Shown here one piece after another: positions 11,818-23,129 of a stretch of 64,000 nt of DNA (positions within the stretch are counted from its first letter, which is position 1; every line of letters starts with the position of its first letter). Source of the DNA: Rhynchosporium graminicola (taxonomy: Eukaryota > Ascomycota > Leotiomycetes > Helotiales > Ploettnerulaceae); contig FJUW01000023.1 of NCBI GenBank assembly GCA_900074885.1, positions 838,909 through 902,908 on the forward strand, in the 5' to 3' direction. The notes beneath the pieces are model-generated. The model did not search any database and was not told the DNA's origin. It worked only from the letters and a program-made list of their open reading frames with translations. The position numbers and the translations under genes were made by a program.

Positions 11818-13085
11818 TTATACAATAGCCTTCTGCATGCCTGTAGTCTCATCTACCAATATCGTAACACCCTTCCTCTTCTTGATGACATTCTCAATGA
11901 ACGCTTCTCCTGCCTTATATGAACTTCTAACCAAAGGTCCACTGGCACAGTAGAGAAATCCTAAATCAAGTGCTCGCTGGCGCCACATCTCGAATATAGC
12001 AGGTGTGACGTACTCCTCGACTTTCATGTGTCGCTTGGTAGGTCGCATGTATTGTCCGAAGGTCACCACGTCGACATTAACTTTGCGGAGTTCTGCAGGA
12101 GGTTAGTTGTGATCTTGAAAGGCTTTCGAGGGGATTTACCTTTGAGTGTCGCCCATAGTTGGTCCTCTGTCTCGCCCAAACCAAGCATAATACTAGTCTT
12201 CGTGATCAAACTTGGAACAGTCTTCTTCGCTGCCTCCAGCACCAACAGACTCTGTCTGAACTTTGCCCTCCTGTCCCTGACAAATGGCGTCAACTCCTCC
12301 ACTGTCTCCATGTTATGCGCGTAGACATCCAGCCCACTCCTGGCAACCATAGCCACCATCTCTAGATCGCCGGCATAATCACCCGTGAGAGCCTCAACAA
12401 GCATATCCGGTTTCTTCTGCTTAATCTTCATGATCGTTTCGGTGAAATGCCTGGCTCCTCCATCCACAAGATCATCCCGATCTACAGACGTAAGGACCAC
12501 ATATCCCAGGCCCCACCGCGAAAGAGCCTCAGCTGTATGTTCCGGCTCGTGGGGATCTAGCGGCGGCGGGGCTTTCGATGTTTTGACACTGCAGAATCTA
12601 CAGCCTCGTGTACACGTATCGCCCATTAACATGATCGTAGCCGTCGCAGCGCTCTTATCGCCTCCACCCCAGCAGTCAGATATGTTCGGACACCTTGCCT
12701 CCTCGCACACAGTATGTAGATTTAATCCTCGTAAATCTTTCTTGATCTTCTTGTAGTTCGTATTGTCTGGTATAGGCGTCTTCAACCATTCTGGGAGTCG
12801 TGTAATCTGCTTCTTTCGTCCTTCTGGTCCAACCATTGCAGTGCGGAGTTCCAGGGATTCTTCTGGTGATAGAATCTCATTTTCCTGCCCAACGAACTCG
12901 GAGAAAGATGGTACACTATTCAGTTTATCTTTGAAATATGTTGGACGTCTTTTGGAAGGCGGCTCGAGGGAGGTTGCTTCGGTGGCAAAGCTTCGTGATG
13001 GTAGAGACGGCGGAAATAATGTGCGGGAGACTTGTCGTAATGGAGGTAAATTCAAGCACCTGAATCTTGTTACTGAAGCTGCCAT
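11818..13085 (-). CDS. lip5: Lipoyl synthase, mitochondrial
   Basis: This radical-SAM enzyme inserts two sulfur atoms into the octanoyl chain bound to lipoyl carrier proteins (E2 subunits, H protein), giving lipoyl cofactor in mitochondria. Two exons (13085-12140 and 12092-11818) give 406 aa. Residues 1-35 are basic and hydroxylated without acidic residues, a likely mitochondrial presequence. The auxiliary cluster motif is C127-x4-C132-x5-C138 ([12 protein letters not shown]) and the radical-SAM cluster is C158-x3-C162-x2-C165 (CTRGCRFC). The C-terminal RSSY motif ([12 protein letters not shown]), whose Ser ligates the auxiliary cluster, is intact. Length and motifs are those of a functional LipA/Lip5. 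The single 47-nt intron lies after the sequence DQLWATLK. Confidence 0.97.
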
Positions 13086-14718
13086 TGTGTATATCCCAAG
13101 TGTTGAGTGGGATTGGTCGGGAGAAACTGGATTGAAAGGTTGAGTTTCTGCTGGTCAACAATATTCCATTGCTTGGATATGCTAACACTCAATTGGCTGG
13201 GATGGTCCTTGGGAAGGCGCAGTCACGTGACTTTGGACTTCCCTTCCTTCTCTTGGTAGAAGCCTTATTCGCTTCCTTGTATCGTGGTCAATAGAGTTCT
13301 ACTAACCAGGATGTTTCTGGAAGAATCACAAGACGGGTGAGAGTCTTCAATATCATTATGCTGTACTGCAACCAATTCCGCTTATTAGCACTCCTCACAG
13401 TTCCGCCATTAATCCCAGAGACGTGGAGAGAGTAGTGAGAAGGCTCGTCTCAGTAGATGTATATCTCGATACGCATTCGACGTAATATGTGAACTGCTTA
13501 CAGCACGCTGCACGCCTCACATTTTCGAGATTGCCCAAGCAGGTTTCACGTTAATCTCCTATGATCAATGGTATACTCGAATTTTCAGCCCAAGTCCTTA
13601 TCTCAATGACGGTCGATTTGATATACCTTTAGGCTGGGCCTCTACTGTACTGCATCCGTTCCATAGCCACAGTCGCAGTCACAATCAGCAATAACTATCT
13701 GTTTGTTCAGTGGCAAGCAAAGTGCTATTGTGGGATACTGTTACCGACTCACTTGACTACATCCACCCTAATATACCTCTCCCAAATAATGGAATACTCA
13801 AAATAGATTAGCTTAGATGCAATTCCAACCTATCATGTCGTCAATTCTACTTGAGAGTAATAGTTGTTTCATCACAACAACACGTCCAAGTGTCATCCGT
13901 CTACCACAAATACTCCGAATAATTTCATGATCACTTCAACCTCATCTAGGTGGCATCCTCCCTCCTAAAATAACAGCTTCGTACCGAAGAGATACCACTT
14001 TTATCTCATAATTCAATACTACTCGGTTTCTCCAAAAATCCAAACCTACCTACCGTATCTATAGTAGGTTCACAGGGGCAAACGTGCCAAAAGTCCCCCA
14101 TAAATGAAGACTTTCGGGCTTAGACTTCTAAAAGAACCAAGTGGTAGTGTGCTAATAGGTACCGTATTTTCATGATTCGTTCAGACAAATTCATCTTTCT
14201 TGACATCTCGAATTACCTAGTAAGCCTCCGAACACTATCCTTTAGTGTTGCTTCGGTGGAGTGGCTGTACGTCGGGGCAGCAGCAGAAGCTCACCGGGAA
14301 ACTTGAGCGTGATTAGCACTCTATCATACTGCTGCTAAGTAGCGCTTTATCATGGAACAAATCCATGCTAGAGAGTCATATGCCCAATCTGCACGCAGTT
14401 AACCAATTTAATGCCAAAAGTGGGCTGGCTGTCTCGTTAAAGACCGCATTGGATACGGCCATTTCATTTACCAGCTTCCCTTTTCCCCATGGCAACCTTC
14501 TTTTTGAGAGATATCTACATACGCACCTTTTGTTCCTGGAGCAACCCATGATATGACATCTTTCTTCGCGTAGGTATCTCATGGAGAGCCAGGACCTCGA
14601 TAACTATCAAAATTTACTTATGAATCTTCAATCCTGGTAATGATATTCGATCGTAATATCGAATCCTCAATTCAGATTGCCAACTCTCCTTACTTGATCT
14701 CCAGAGTACACAATCAAC
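13086..14718. other. Intergenic region upstream of the ABC transporter pseudogene
   Basis: About 1.6 kb between the start of lip5 (minus) and the ABC transporter relic (plus). CACGTGAC occurs near 13223 in the lip5 promoter side. No ORF here shows recognisable similarity. Confidence 0.45.
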
Positions 14719-17700
14719 ATGTCCCTTGAGCTCTTAAATATCCAATGTGTCTTGGCTATTGCAGTCCTTTTACAGTCAATCCCGTCAATATGGTCACTGC
14801 TTTCAAGGGAATGGCGCAGACCGAAATCCCTTCGTTTTGGGGGGGCCCTGTATGAGGACGAAGATGGAGTTGCAACACCAGAATCAACCAAGAGATTTTC
14901 CAACAAAACTCAAACAATTCTCCTTTACCTGGCCGTTATAATCGGATTCGGAGTCTCTATTGCGGACTTCGCATGTCTATTTGCTATCAGTGGTCTTTCG
15001 AGCCACTCCCACTCAAATCATTATGATAATAACCTCCTTGGCATTTTGTTGTTGGTACCAGTATGGGTAAATATATGTTCTCAATTCTAGTTTTCTACAT
15101 CTGACAGCTCCTAGTTCCTATTTATCATGCAGTTGCAACTATATGCAGACTCGCAGAGCCTGTAATACGATTTAGAGCCATCATAGGTAGACTGTGGTCC
15201 TGTTTTCCAGTCGCTGGACTTGCTCTCGTAACTCTGATTGATCACTCCGACATTGTCACAAAGACTTTGACAAGCTTTCAACTGGGCTTAAGTCTTGTCC
15301 TGATTGCAACAATATTCTCCGTCAAAAGACGTCCTGATGTTTACCGAGATGGCCGACTTGTCGATCGTCAATGGAATGTCAGCCTCTGGGCCAAGTACAG
15401 CTTCTACTGGGGCGAATCTTCCCTGGCTGCTACGAGCAGATCCGATTTCCACAATTCAGACATGCCAGTAATGGACCATTTTATTCGATCAGAAAAGGCC
15501 ACTGCGAAATTCAGGAATATCGCGATCAAAGAAGACAGTCTGCCTTTATGGGTACAAATTGCTTGGGCTTTCAGCTGGGAACTCGCCCTTCAATGGATCG
15601 CTACTCTGTTCTCCAACTTCTTTGATGTTGCTCCAGCTTTTGCGACATTGCAGTTGCTGAAATACCTCGAAACTCGCGAAGAAGGATCCCCATCACAGTC
15701 AGGGGCATGGATGTACGTTACTGGCATCGTGGGGGCTACGATTAGTTCGAGTATCGTAGATTCTAGGCTCGTGTGGTGGTCACATACAGGTGGGATATTT
15801 TCAAGTCCGTGACTATTCTGAATATAATTGTTGTCACATAGATATTTACATTCCTATACGTTCCATTCTCACGGGCCTCGTTTATGCGAAGATGATGAAG
15901 GTCGAAGATTCGAGTAAGCCACCTAACAAGGTAAGACTCGGCAATGCAACGATGACGGGTGTTGCCCAACGGTCTGCCGACATTGCATCAACTAATCAAC
16001 GGATCTAGAGATTCTCGAAAGACGAAGATAAGACGGTCGACGACACAAAATCATCAGATGATGGTCAATCGGCCGATCAGCAAGACATTTTGAATATGTT
16101 CACCGTGGATTGTTCCCAGGTGGCTTTCTTTGGATGGAGCAACACCCAGTATGTTAACTTGGCTGGCAAAGCCATAGTGACCACAGCATTCCTATGGCTT
16201 CTCATCGGCTGGCAAAGTCTCTGTGCCGGTCTCTTAGGCATCGTGTGTCTGTTTCCTATAAATCGAGCGCTTGCTTCCAAGTATGGTAAGAAACAGAAGG
16301 CACTAATGGCGATCCGAGATACCAGGACGACAGTAACAACCGAAGCTCTCAGAGGTATAAGACAGATCAAGTTCTCAGCAATTGAGACTCAGTGGGCCGA
16401 TAAACTAGCTTCATTTTGAGAGGAAGAGCTTTCTATGCTTTGGCAGTCTAGGCTTTATGGTATCTACATGTCGATTGCATCTAATTTCACGCCTGTGGTC
16501 TTGACATCGTTGTCCTTGACCACCTACTCCTGGATCCATAGAAGACTACAATCTTCAGTCGCATTCACATCTATTAGCTTATTCATAAAAGTTTGATGGC
16601 ATTGTCTCCGAGATTCCATACCTACTTGTCTCCGCCATTAACGCAAAAATTAGCTGCGACAGGATTTAAAGCTTTCTTTGCTTACCTGAAAAGCCAGCCA
16701 ACACGTTTCCAGGCGACTTTGTGTCATTCCACAACGCCTCTGTCAGCTTTCCGCGTACATCAACAGATTCAGACGATACAAAGTTTGTTCTCCGGGAGCT
16801 TAATATTGAGTTTCCAAACAATGAATTGAGTGTAATCTCGGGACCCACGGGCTCTGGAAAGTCCCTCCTCCTGGCTGCGATACTTGGAGAAGTTTGCTTG
16901 GAGTCTGGTTATATCCGGGTTCCCAAATTTACAGGTGAGCGCTTCGATTCCAAAGTTACAACTTCTGATTGGATCATTCCGTCCGCAATATCTTTCGTCT
17001 TCCAAACTCCGTGGATCGAGAATGCTACGATCAAAGATAACATCCTCTTTGGTCTACCTTTTGATTCCATCAGATACGAAAAGGTCATAGATGCCTGTGC
17101 TCTGACTCAAGATCTCGACATCTTCGAGGATGGTGACCAGACCGAAGTAGGAGCCTAAGGTATCAGTTTATCGGGTGGGCAGAAGTAGCGCTTGACACTT
17201 GCAAGAGCCTTCTACTCCAGAGCAGTTATAATTATTATGGACGATGTCTTCAGCGCTCTGGATGCCCACGTTGGAGAGCATGTCTACCGCCATGCCGTTA
17301 TGGGTGAACTCACCCTAGGCAGGACCCGAATTCTGGCCACTCATCATATCTCACTTTGCTTACCGAGGGCCAAGTACGCTGTTCGTCTCTCTGCTCAAGG
17401 GGTACTTGAGCATGCTGGATCCGTTGAGAAGCTACGACAGAATGGCGAATTAGACGAGATATTGGAAGGTAATAATACTACCAAATCCGCTGATATTGCT
17501 GAGGACGAAGTTTTACGCCTAGTCAAAGCAAATGGTTCAACTGCCATGTCATCTCAAGATGCTGCAGTGGCAGCAAAGGCCCCACCTCGGAAGTTGCATG
17601 AATAAGAGTCTCGTGAAACAGGTCGTGTCAAAGCAGCAGTCTATAGTGGATATGTCAGTGCTTCTGGAGGCTGGCCTTTGTGGACTATTCTCGTCACACT

Positions 17701-19797
17701 ACTCCTTGTAACACAAGGATTTACAGTAGGCCGCTCTTATTGGATGAGGATATGGGCCAATGAATATACAAGATCTGAAAATCTCTCAAACTTCAGCGCC
17801 AAGTTACTTATTTCCTATCACTACGATCTTCAGAGACATCTCGCCAGTTGGCCACTCGACACGGTCAGTCATGTCAACTTTTCTGTGTCTACGAGCCAAT
17901 TGGTGCCGATTGATATCCATAACCGGAATCTTTGGTTTTATCTGGGCATTTACTGCCTCATCTCTACCATATCCGTTATGCTTGCCGTTGGTAGTGTCTA
18001 CACAGTATACGCAGGTTCGATTCGCGCGTCTCGCAAGATCTTCAGGGATGTCTTTGACAGTGTACTTCGAGCGCGTCTCCGCTGGCTCGACAAAGTACCC
18101 ATGGGTAGAGTTCTGAACAGATTTACCGGGGATTTCATCAATCTGGATTCATCTCTAGCGGGAAACTTCTCACGCTTCGCCGGTGCCATCACGCAGACCA
18201 TAGGAATCATGGTGGCTGCGATTTATGTCTCTCCGTTCATCCTGATCTGCGCTGTAGTACTACTACTAGGCTGTATGTACTTCGGGAAGGCCTTTCTTGC
18301 TGCCGCACGAACTTTAAAGCGCCTCGAATCAACCAATAAATCGCCTGTCATATCACATTTTGCTGCTTCGTTAAACGGCCTATCGACCATCCGAGCATTT
18401 GCAAAAACCTCCGATTTCAAGAACAGGATGTTCACATTGATTGATTGCTACGCCGCATGCACCTGGCATACCAGTTTATTCCAAAATTGGCTACGTATCC
18501 GTATAGCAGCAACAACTTCTCTGTTCGCTGGTACAGTTGCGACCTTTGTCATCAAGAAGCGAGGTATCGACGCAAGTCTTGCTGGATTTGCACTTTCCTT
18601 TGCGCTGAATTTTGGATCTAAGGTTAAAGAAGTCATAAACGTTTCTACTCTATTAGAGTTGGATATGAATGCAACTGAACGCGTATTTGAATACAGAGAT
18701 TTGAAGATTGTGGATCAGGGCGGAGATGAAGTGCGCGCTACAGTATGTATTGGGGGGGGGGGTACAATTTTAAGATACTCTTGAGATATGTCTTGAGATC
18801 CTCATTCCACCAAGATATTTTTGGACCCCAATCGCTAATGTCTATTGTGTAGTGGCCAGAAGTTGGAAAAGTTGAAGTAATGGGTCTCGAGTTGGGATAT
18901 GCAGAGGATTTACCTGCGATACTAAAAGGCCTTACGTTTACCGCCGAGGGCAACTTAAGGATTGGAGTCATAGGCCGAACGGGAGCAGGTAAGGATCACA
19001 TCACAGTTCAGACTCGTCCAAGAAACCATTTCACGCTACTTCAGTACGCTGTACTCACCATTTCAGGCAAATCCACTCTCTCCCTGGCACTCTTCCGCTT
19101 CCTCGCCGCCCGAAAAGGAAGTATGAAGATAGACGGGGTCGACATTTCCACGATCAAATTGTACGACCTACGCAAGCGCCTCGCAATCATTCCCCAAGAC
19201 CCGGTCCTGTTCTCTGGCACCATTCGCTCGAATTTCGATCCTTTCTCCAAATTCAGCGACTACCAACTTCGTGAAGCACTCATGCGCGTGCATCTTCTCC
19301 CAACAGCAACACACACCCCCAATCCCCAGCTACAAAACGTATCTTCCTCGTCTTCCAGCACAGCCATCAACACTAGTTCAACCACCGAGAACAAAACCCG
19401 GTTCCTCTCACTCTCATCCCCTATCGCATCATCCGGTTCTAATCTTTCCCACGGACAAAGGCAACTCCTCTGCCTAGCACGCGCTATCCTCTCTCAACCA
19501 AAGGTTTTGATCCTAAATGAAGTCACTTCCGCAGTAGATATGGCTACCGATCTCTTAATCCAAAGATCTATCAGAGAGGAATTTGCAAATACCACGTTAC
19601 TCGTCATCGCGCATCGGCTGAGTACAGTGGCAGACTTTGATAAGATTCTTGTCATGAGCGAGGGGAGGGAGAAAGAGTTTGGAACGCCGAGAGAATTGCT
19701 GGAGAAGGAGGGCGAGGAGGCGATTTTCAGAGGCATGGTGGCGATGAGTGGTGAGAAGGAGGAGTTGGAAAAGATGATTCTGGGGAGGCTGAGGTAG
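14719..19797 (+). pseudogene. ABCC/MRP-type ABC transporter, inactivated by C-to-T stops and a frameshift
   Basis: The layout is that of a full-length multidrug-resistance-associated type exporter: TMD0-like N-terminus (MSLELLNIQCVLAIAVLL), first membrane domain, NBD1 (Walker A SGPTGSGKS near 16840, LSGGQK near 17170, MDDVFSALD near 17240), second membrane domain from about 17680, NBD2 (Walker A GRTGAGKST split by an intron at 18989-19068, LSHGQ near 19449). Introns are visible near 15786-15840, 15930-16008, 18739-18852 and 18989-19068. In-frame stops occur at 16417 (TGA), 16667 (TAA), 17156 (TAA), 17186 (TAG) and 17603 (TAA); each becomes Arg or Gln by one T-to-C reversal. There is a one-base frameshift between 16585 and 16592. 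NBD2 Walker B reads LILNEVTSAVD instead of the usual LILDEATSAVD, also explained by two transitions. One junction near 15063-15133 does not resolve. This is a pseudogene unless the sequence is in error. Confidence 0.88.
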
Positions 19798-21060
19798 AGT
19801 AATTGACTCCTGAATTTGACACCCTAGAGATTTATCAGTACCTGGGTGGGGACTGTTGCAATCATACACTTTGAAATGAATGCTTTGGCTGGAGTTTATG
19901 ACTAGCTTAGAACTCGTCGAGTCTTGCCCGTAGTTCATTCAGGCAGTTAATGGAAATCCGTAACATTTTCTCTTTTTCAGTAAAATGATTCATACGCTTT
20001 CAATTCACTGAACTGCATGCAGCCAGTAATAATACAATACCATGTGCCTTTTAATTCACCTGATTCTCGATATGGCGCCTGATAAAATATACATGGGCAT
20101 GCTTTTCAGCAACATAAAAATCAAAAGAATGCCTGATTGCCTGGGAAAAGACTTGATATCTTATTTTTTCGATTCTATTATTTGTGATGACAGCTATTGA
20201 CCTAGAAGCGACTAGAATGTGTCTATGCAATAAGCGAAGTACACAAGGGCATGCCAAGTCAGGTAGGATGGCTTTCTGTTATACAACGAAGCTATAGATC
20301 ACGTCACCATAGTATAGTAATCACGGGACTTGCAGGAGTCATAAGGCTATAGTTATCTCTCTATTATATCCAAGAGTGACCAGAGGTTATTCTAGCTACA
20401 AAAGCTTATAGTTAGCTGTATTAAGTATATATACCTCAAAACTATCATGTCTGTTTATTATTAGTAGTTATGTCTTATTAGCCTAGATCGAGAAGAAAAA
20501 GAAGGTATTTATAAATAGGCCTACTATTATTAGAAAGGTATTGATATATATACTAAGTAACATATGTTCCAGCAGAATATTAGAAACTATATATATTAGT
20601 TAGTATCTGCTTCCGAATTAGGCAAGTATAGTTCGTTAGGCGTAGCTTCTCTCCTCTTAACGCAAGGAAAATATTACTAGCAAGTCTTTCATGTATTCCC
20701 CAATGGCAGCGAAGTCTCGTGCTTTTAGCACTCGAACTAAGCACATGTGAGTCTGGACCTTTTCTCTCTACTGTATCCGGTGCGAAGAATAGCTGAGCCT
20801 TGGCTCTGTCCGCTTCAAGGAACAGTTACTCGATGAATCTGCGAGCAGTTCTCAGACCTTGGTGGCATAGTGTAGGGACTTCCTTGGCGGCCATTAGTCA
20901 CTTGTCCCATGAGTTACTGTACTACACGTCCTATGTTTGACAACGACAGATATCATACTTCATAGAGGCCATAGAGATCTACTAATCGTGCCGCAGCCAT
21001 CGACCTTCGGATGGTGTTAGGTTTGAAGTGAATCAGATGACACCTCACCTACGATATTAT
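19798..21060. other. AT-rich gene-free stretch
   Basis: From about 20280 the composition turns AT-rich with many TATA and TAGT words, like the degraded repeats at the left edge. No coding sequence or tRNA was recognised. Confidence 0.5.
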
Positions 21061-21225
21061 CGCTGATCAACTTGTAACACGTAGTAACTTGTAACAGCGC
21101 AAGTTTAGGAGGGACTGGAGATACTACAGTAGCATGCTGAGAGCCCTGCGCAAGTTTTAGCAGTGTTACATGTTACTACCTAGGTACGGAAGGTTAGAAA
21201 GGTACGTGTTACAAGTTGATCAGCG
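21061..21225. mobile_element. MITE-like element with perfect 23-bp terminal inverted repeats
   Basis: The left end (21061-21083, beginning CGCTGATCAACTTGTAAC) is an exact inverted copy of the right end (21203-21225, ending GTTACAAGTTGATCAGCG). Inside, a second imperfect inverted pair is nested (AGTAACTTGTAACA near 21083-21096 against TGTTACATGTTACT near 21164-21177). At 165 bp it has no coding capacity. A clear target duplication is not visible. It is best read as a miniature inverted-repeat transposable element or the remains of one. Confidence 0.7.
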
Positions 21226-21598
21226 CTACCCCGGAGGTGGGAGTACATTCTTCCGAAGAACAGCATCTCCCACCTGAAGGTCAGTACAAGTATGCTTGCT
21301 ATGGTTCTTCGTTGTCTGTGCGGTCGGACCCAGAATCTACTACTTTCAGAAAAGGTTAGAGAAAGCGCAAGAGCTGATTTGCCATTACTCCTTACACAGT
21401 GGAATATTCTAGTACTACGTACAGACAACAAATGGTTGATCTGCTGGGCCTGTACTAAGTGTAGTTTCTAGAGTCGTCTCCATATACGAGAGGGGTTTTA
21501 CAGTGGGTCTCTTTTATACTGTAATCGTGTTCTACTCGGGCGGATATTATCGAAATATTTAAATATAATCTCTTACGACATGAGGTACGTAAGTACTA

Positions 21599-21683
21599 TG
21601 CCCCCCTGGTTTAAACGTTAGATCTGAAGCCTTATCTGACGCCTCTACAGCAGCTGAATTTTTGGTATTTGAACCAGGGGGGA
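21599..21683. mobile_element. Short inverted-repeat element (CCCCCCTGGTTT...GAACCAGGGGGG)
   Basis: CCCCCCTGGTTTAAA at 21601-21615 pairs with TTTGAACCAGGGGGG ending at 21682. The element is about 85 bp and is flanked by TA on both sides (21597-21598 and 21684-21685), as expected for Tc1/mariner-type insertion. It is tiny, so it may be an internally deleted end pair. Confidence 0.5.
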
Positions 21684-21689
21684 TAGTAG

Positions 21690-21903
21690 TACGGAGGTAC
21701 AGCGGTTAAGTATAGTCATAGAGCTAGCAGGGGGTCAAGTGGACTTACTAACTATATATAGCAGTGACCAGGTCTATAGCTAGGCAGAAATTACCCAAGT
21801 AGTAAAGGGGTAGTGAGTGCGTTATACAGATATTACGATCTGCAGTAAAGTCTTCTGGCCGCCTGCTAGCTTCATGACAATGCTTAACCGCTGTACCACC
21901 GTA
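21690..21903. mobile_element. MITE-like element with 42-bp imperfect inverted repeats, TA-bounded
   Basis: The left end 21690-21731 (TACGGAGGTACAGCGGTTAA...) and the right end 21861-21903, reverse complemented (TACGGTGGTACAGCGGTTAA...), match at about 37 of 42 positions. Several of the mismatches are transitions. The outermost bases are TA on both sides, compatible with a TA target-site duplication. The interior of about 130 bp is non-coding. It lies only a few bases from the preceding element. Confidence 0.68.
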
Positions 21904-23129
21904 CGTCGAAGTACTAAGTAGATACGATTAGCTCGTTCTGAGGCTACAAGGCATACCCTCAGCTGTCACCCACTCGAGGCAATCATGCCACTTTTATGTC
22001 GATAACCTAAGCGAGGATAAACACCCCAACTAGTCTACTCCTCCCTGTTACTTCCTCTAAAATCACTAATCACTACCCTGCAACCTGATCAATCAGTTGA
22101 TTATCTACTAACTGATTTGCGCTGTACAGCTCTGATAAGATCGTACAATTCGAATATTCGTAGTTGTTTTCTTAGTTTTAGAGGTTTTAGAGCTGCCCGG
22201 CCCGCTGCCTCTGCCTTCGTACGATTTTCTAAGTCAATGCTTTACCGAGCTAAAGCAGCATATATGTTTTGAGAGAGGAATGTGTGTGCGTCGTGGCCTC
22301 GTGACGAAATATTTGATTCAGAATAGTTGACTCCTTCTTTTGCCTTTACTAACCAAGGGCTATTAGTAAATAAGGCCGAAGAGCGCGACTCTCTTTATGT
22401 TAACTTACCAAAGCCCTTATCCGAAATATAAGATAGTAGCGTCTCTTTGCTGTTTGTATAGAGACTGGCCTGCCACATTTGCTGATACCATTGGGCGTCA
22501 ATACTAGGAGTAATTTGAGAGGACTACTTTGGAGAGGCTCAATAGCAAGTAATAAATAATAGAGACGATTACTCCGAGCATTCTGACATGGTAAAATTCA
22601 CATCTACATTAGCATATATCATTGCCCTTTGAACCGCAACCGTTCACTCGATAGCGGAGTACTTGTGCGATTATGTAGCACTAGATTTTGGAACTTGATA
22701 AAGGTCTAGCCCACAAAGCATATGAATATTCAGTGGAATAACCCCGTGCGAAAATACTCTAGTAGTGTCCCATCCTTGAACTAAAAAATTCACAACGATT
22801 TGTCAAAATTACTTCAGATCTGCTACCTAAGGACAGAATTTTCAAGATGCGTCAACTGTCAAAACAACACCAGTAACATCAACAGATGAAGACATGTGGA
22901 ACATGTTCATTATTAGTTTGGTCACTGGAAGACTGCTTTACCAATTGTTAATGGTCAGCCCGGTGCAAACTCAATGGTCGGATCACTCCTGTACCATACC
23001 ACCTCATCTCCGTCGAAGCCTAAATTAACACAACCCACCCGGGGGGGTAGTTTTTGCAGTATTTGATCCCGTCGAACTCCTCCGCTCGAATTTGATGCTG
23101 GATGCTGGCAACATTTTATTAGCTAAATA
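21904..23129. other. Gene-free stretch upstream of the TAP-like hydrolase
   Basis: Mixed composition with decayed-looking segments. A C/G-rich run CCCGGGGGGG lies near 23038-23047, about 85 bp before the start codon of the next gene. No gene was recognised. Confidence 0.45.

Noticed and set aside
22200..22260. tRNA-like words (TTTAGCTCGGTAAAGCA on the minus strand)
   Set aside because: A D-arm-like stretch is visible, but no T-arm (TTCRA) or acceptor pairing follows at the right spacing, so I do not call a tRNA.
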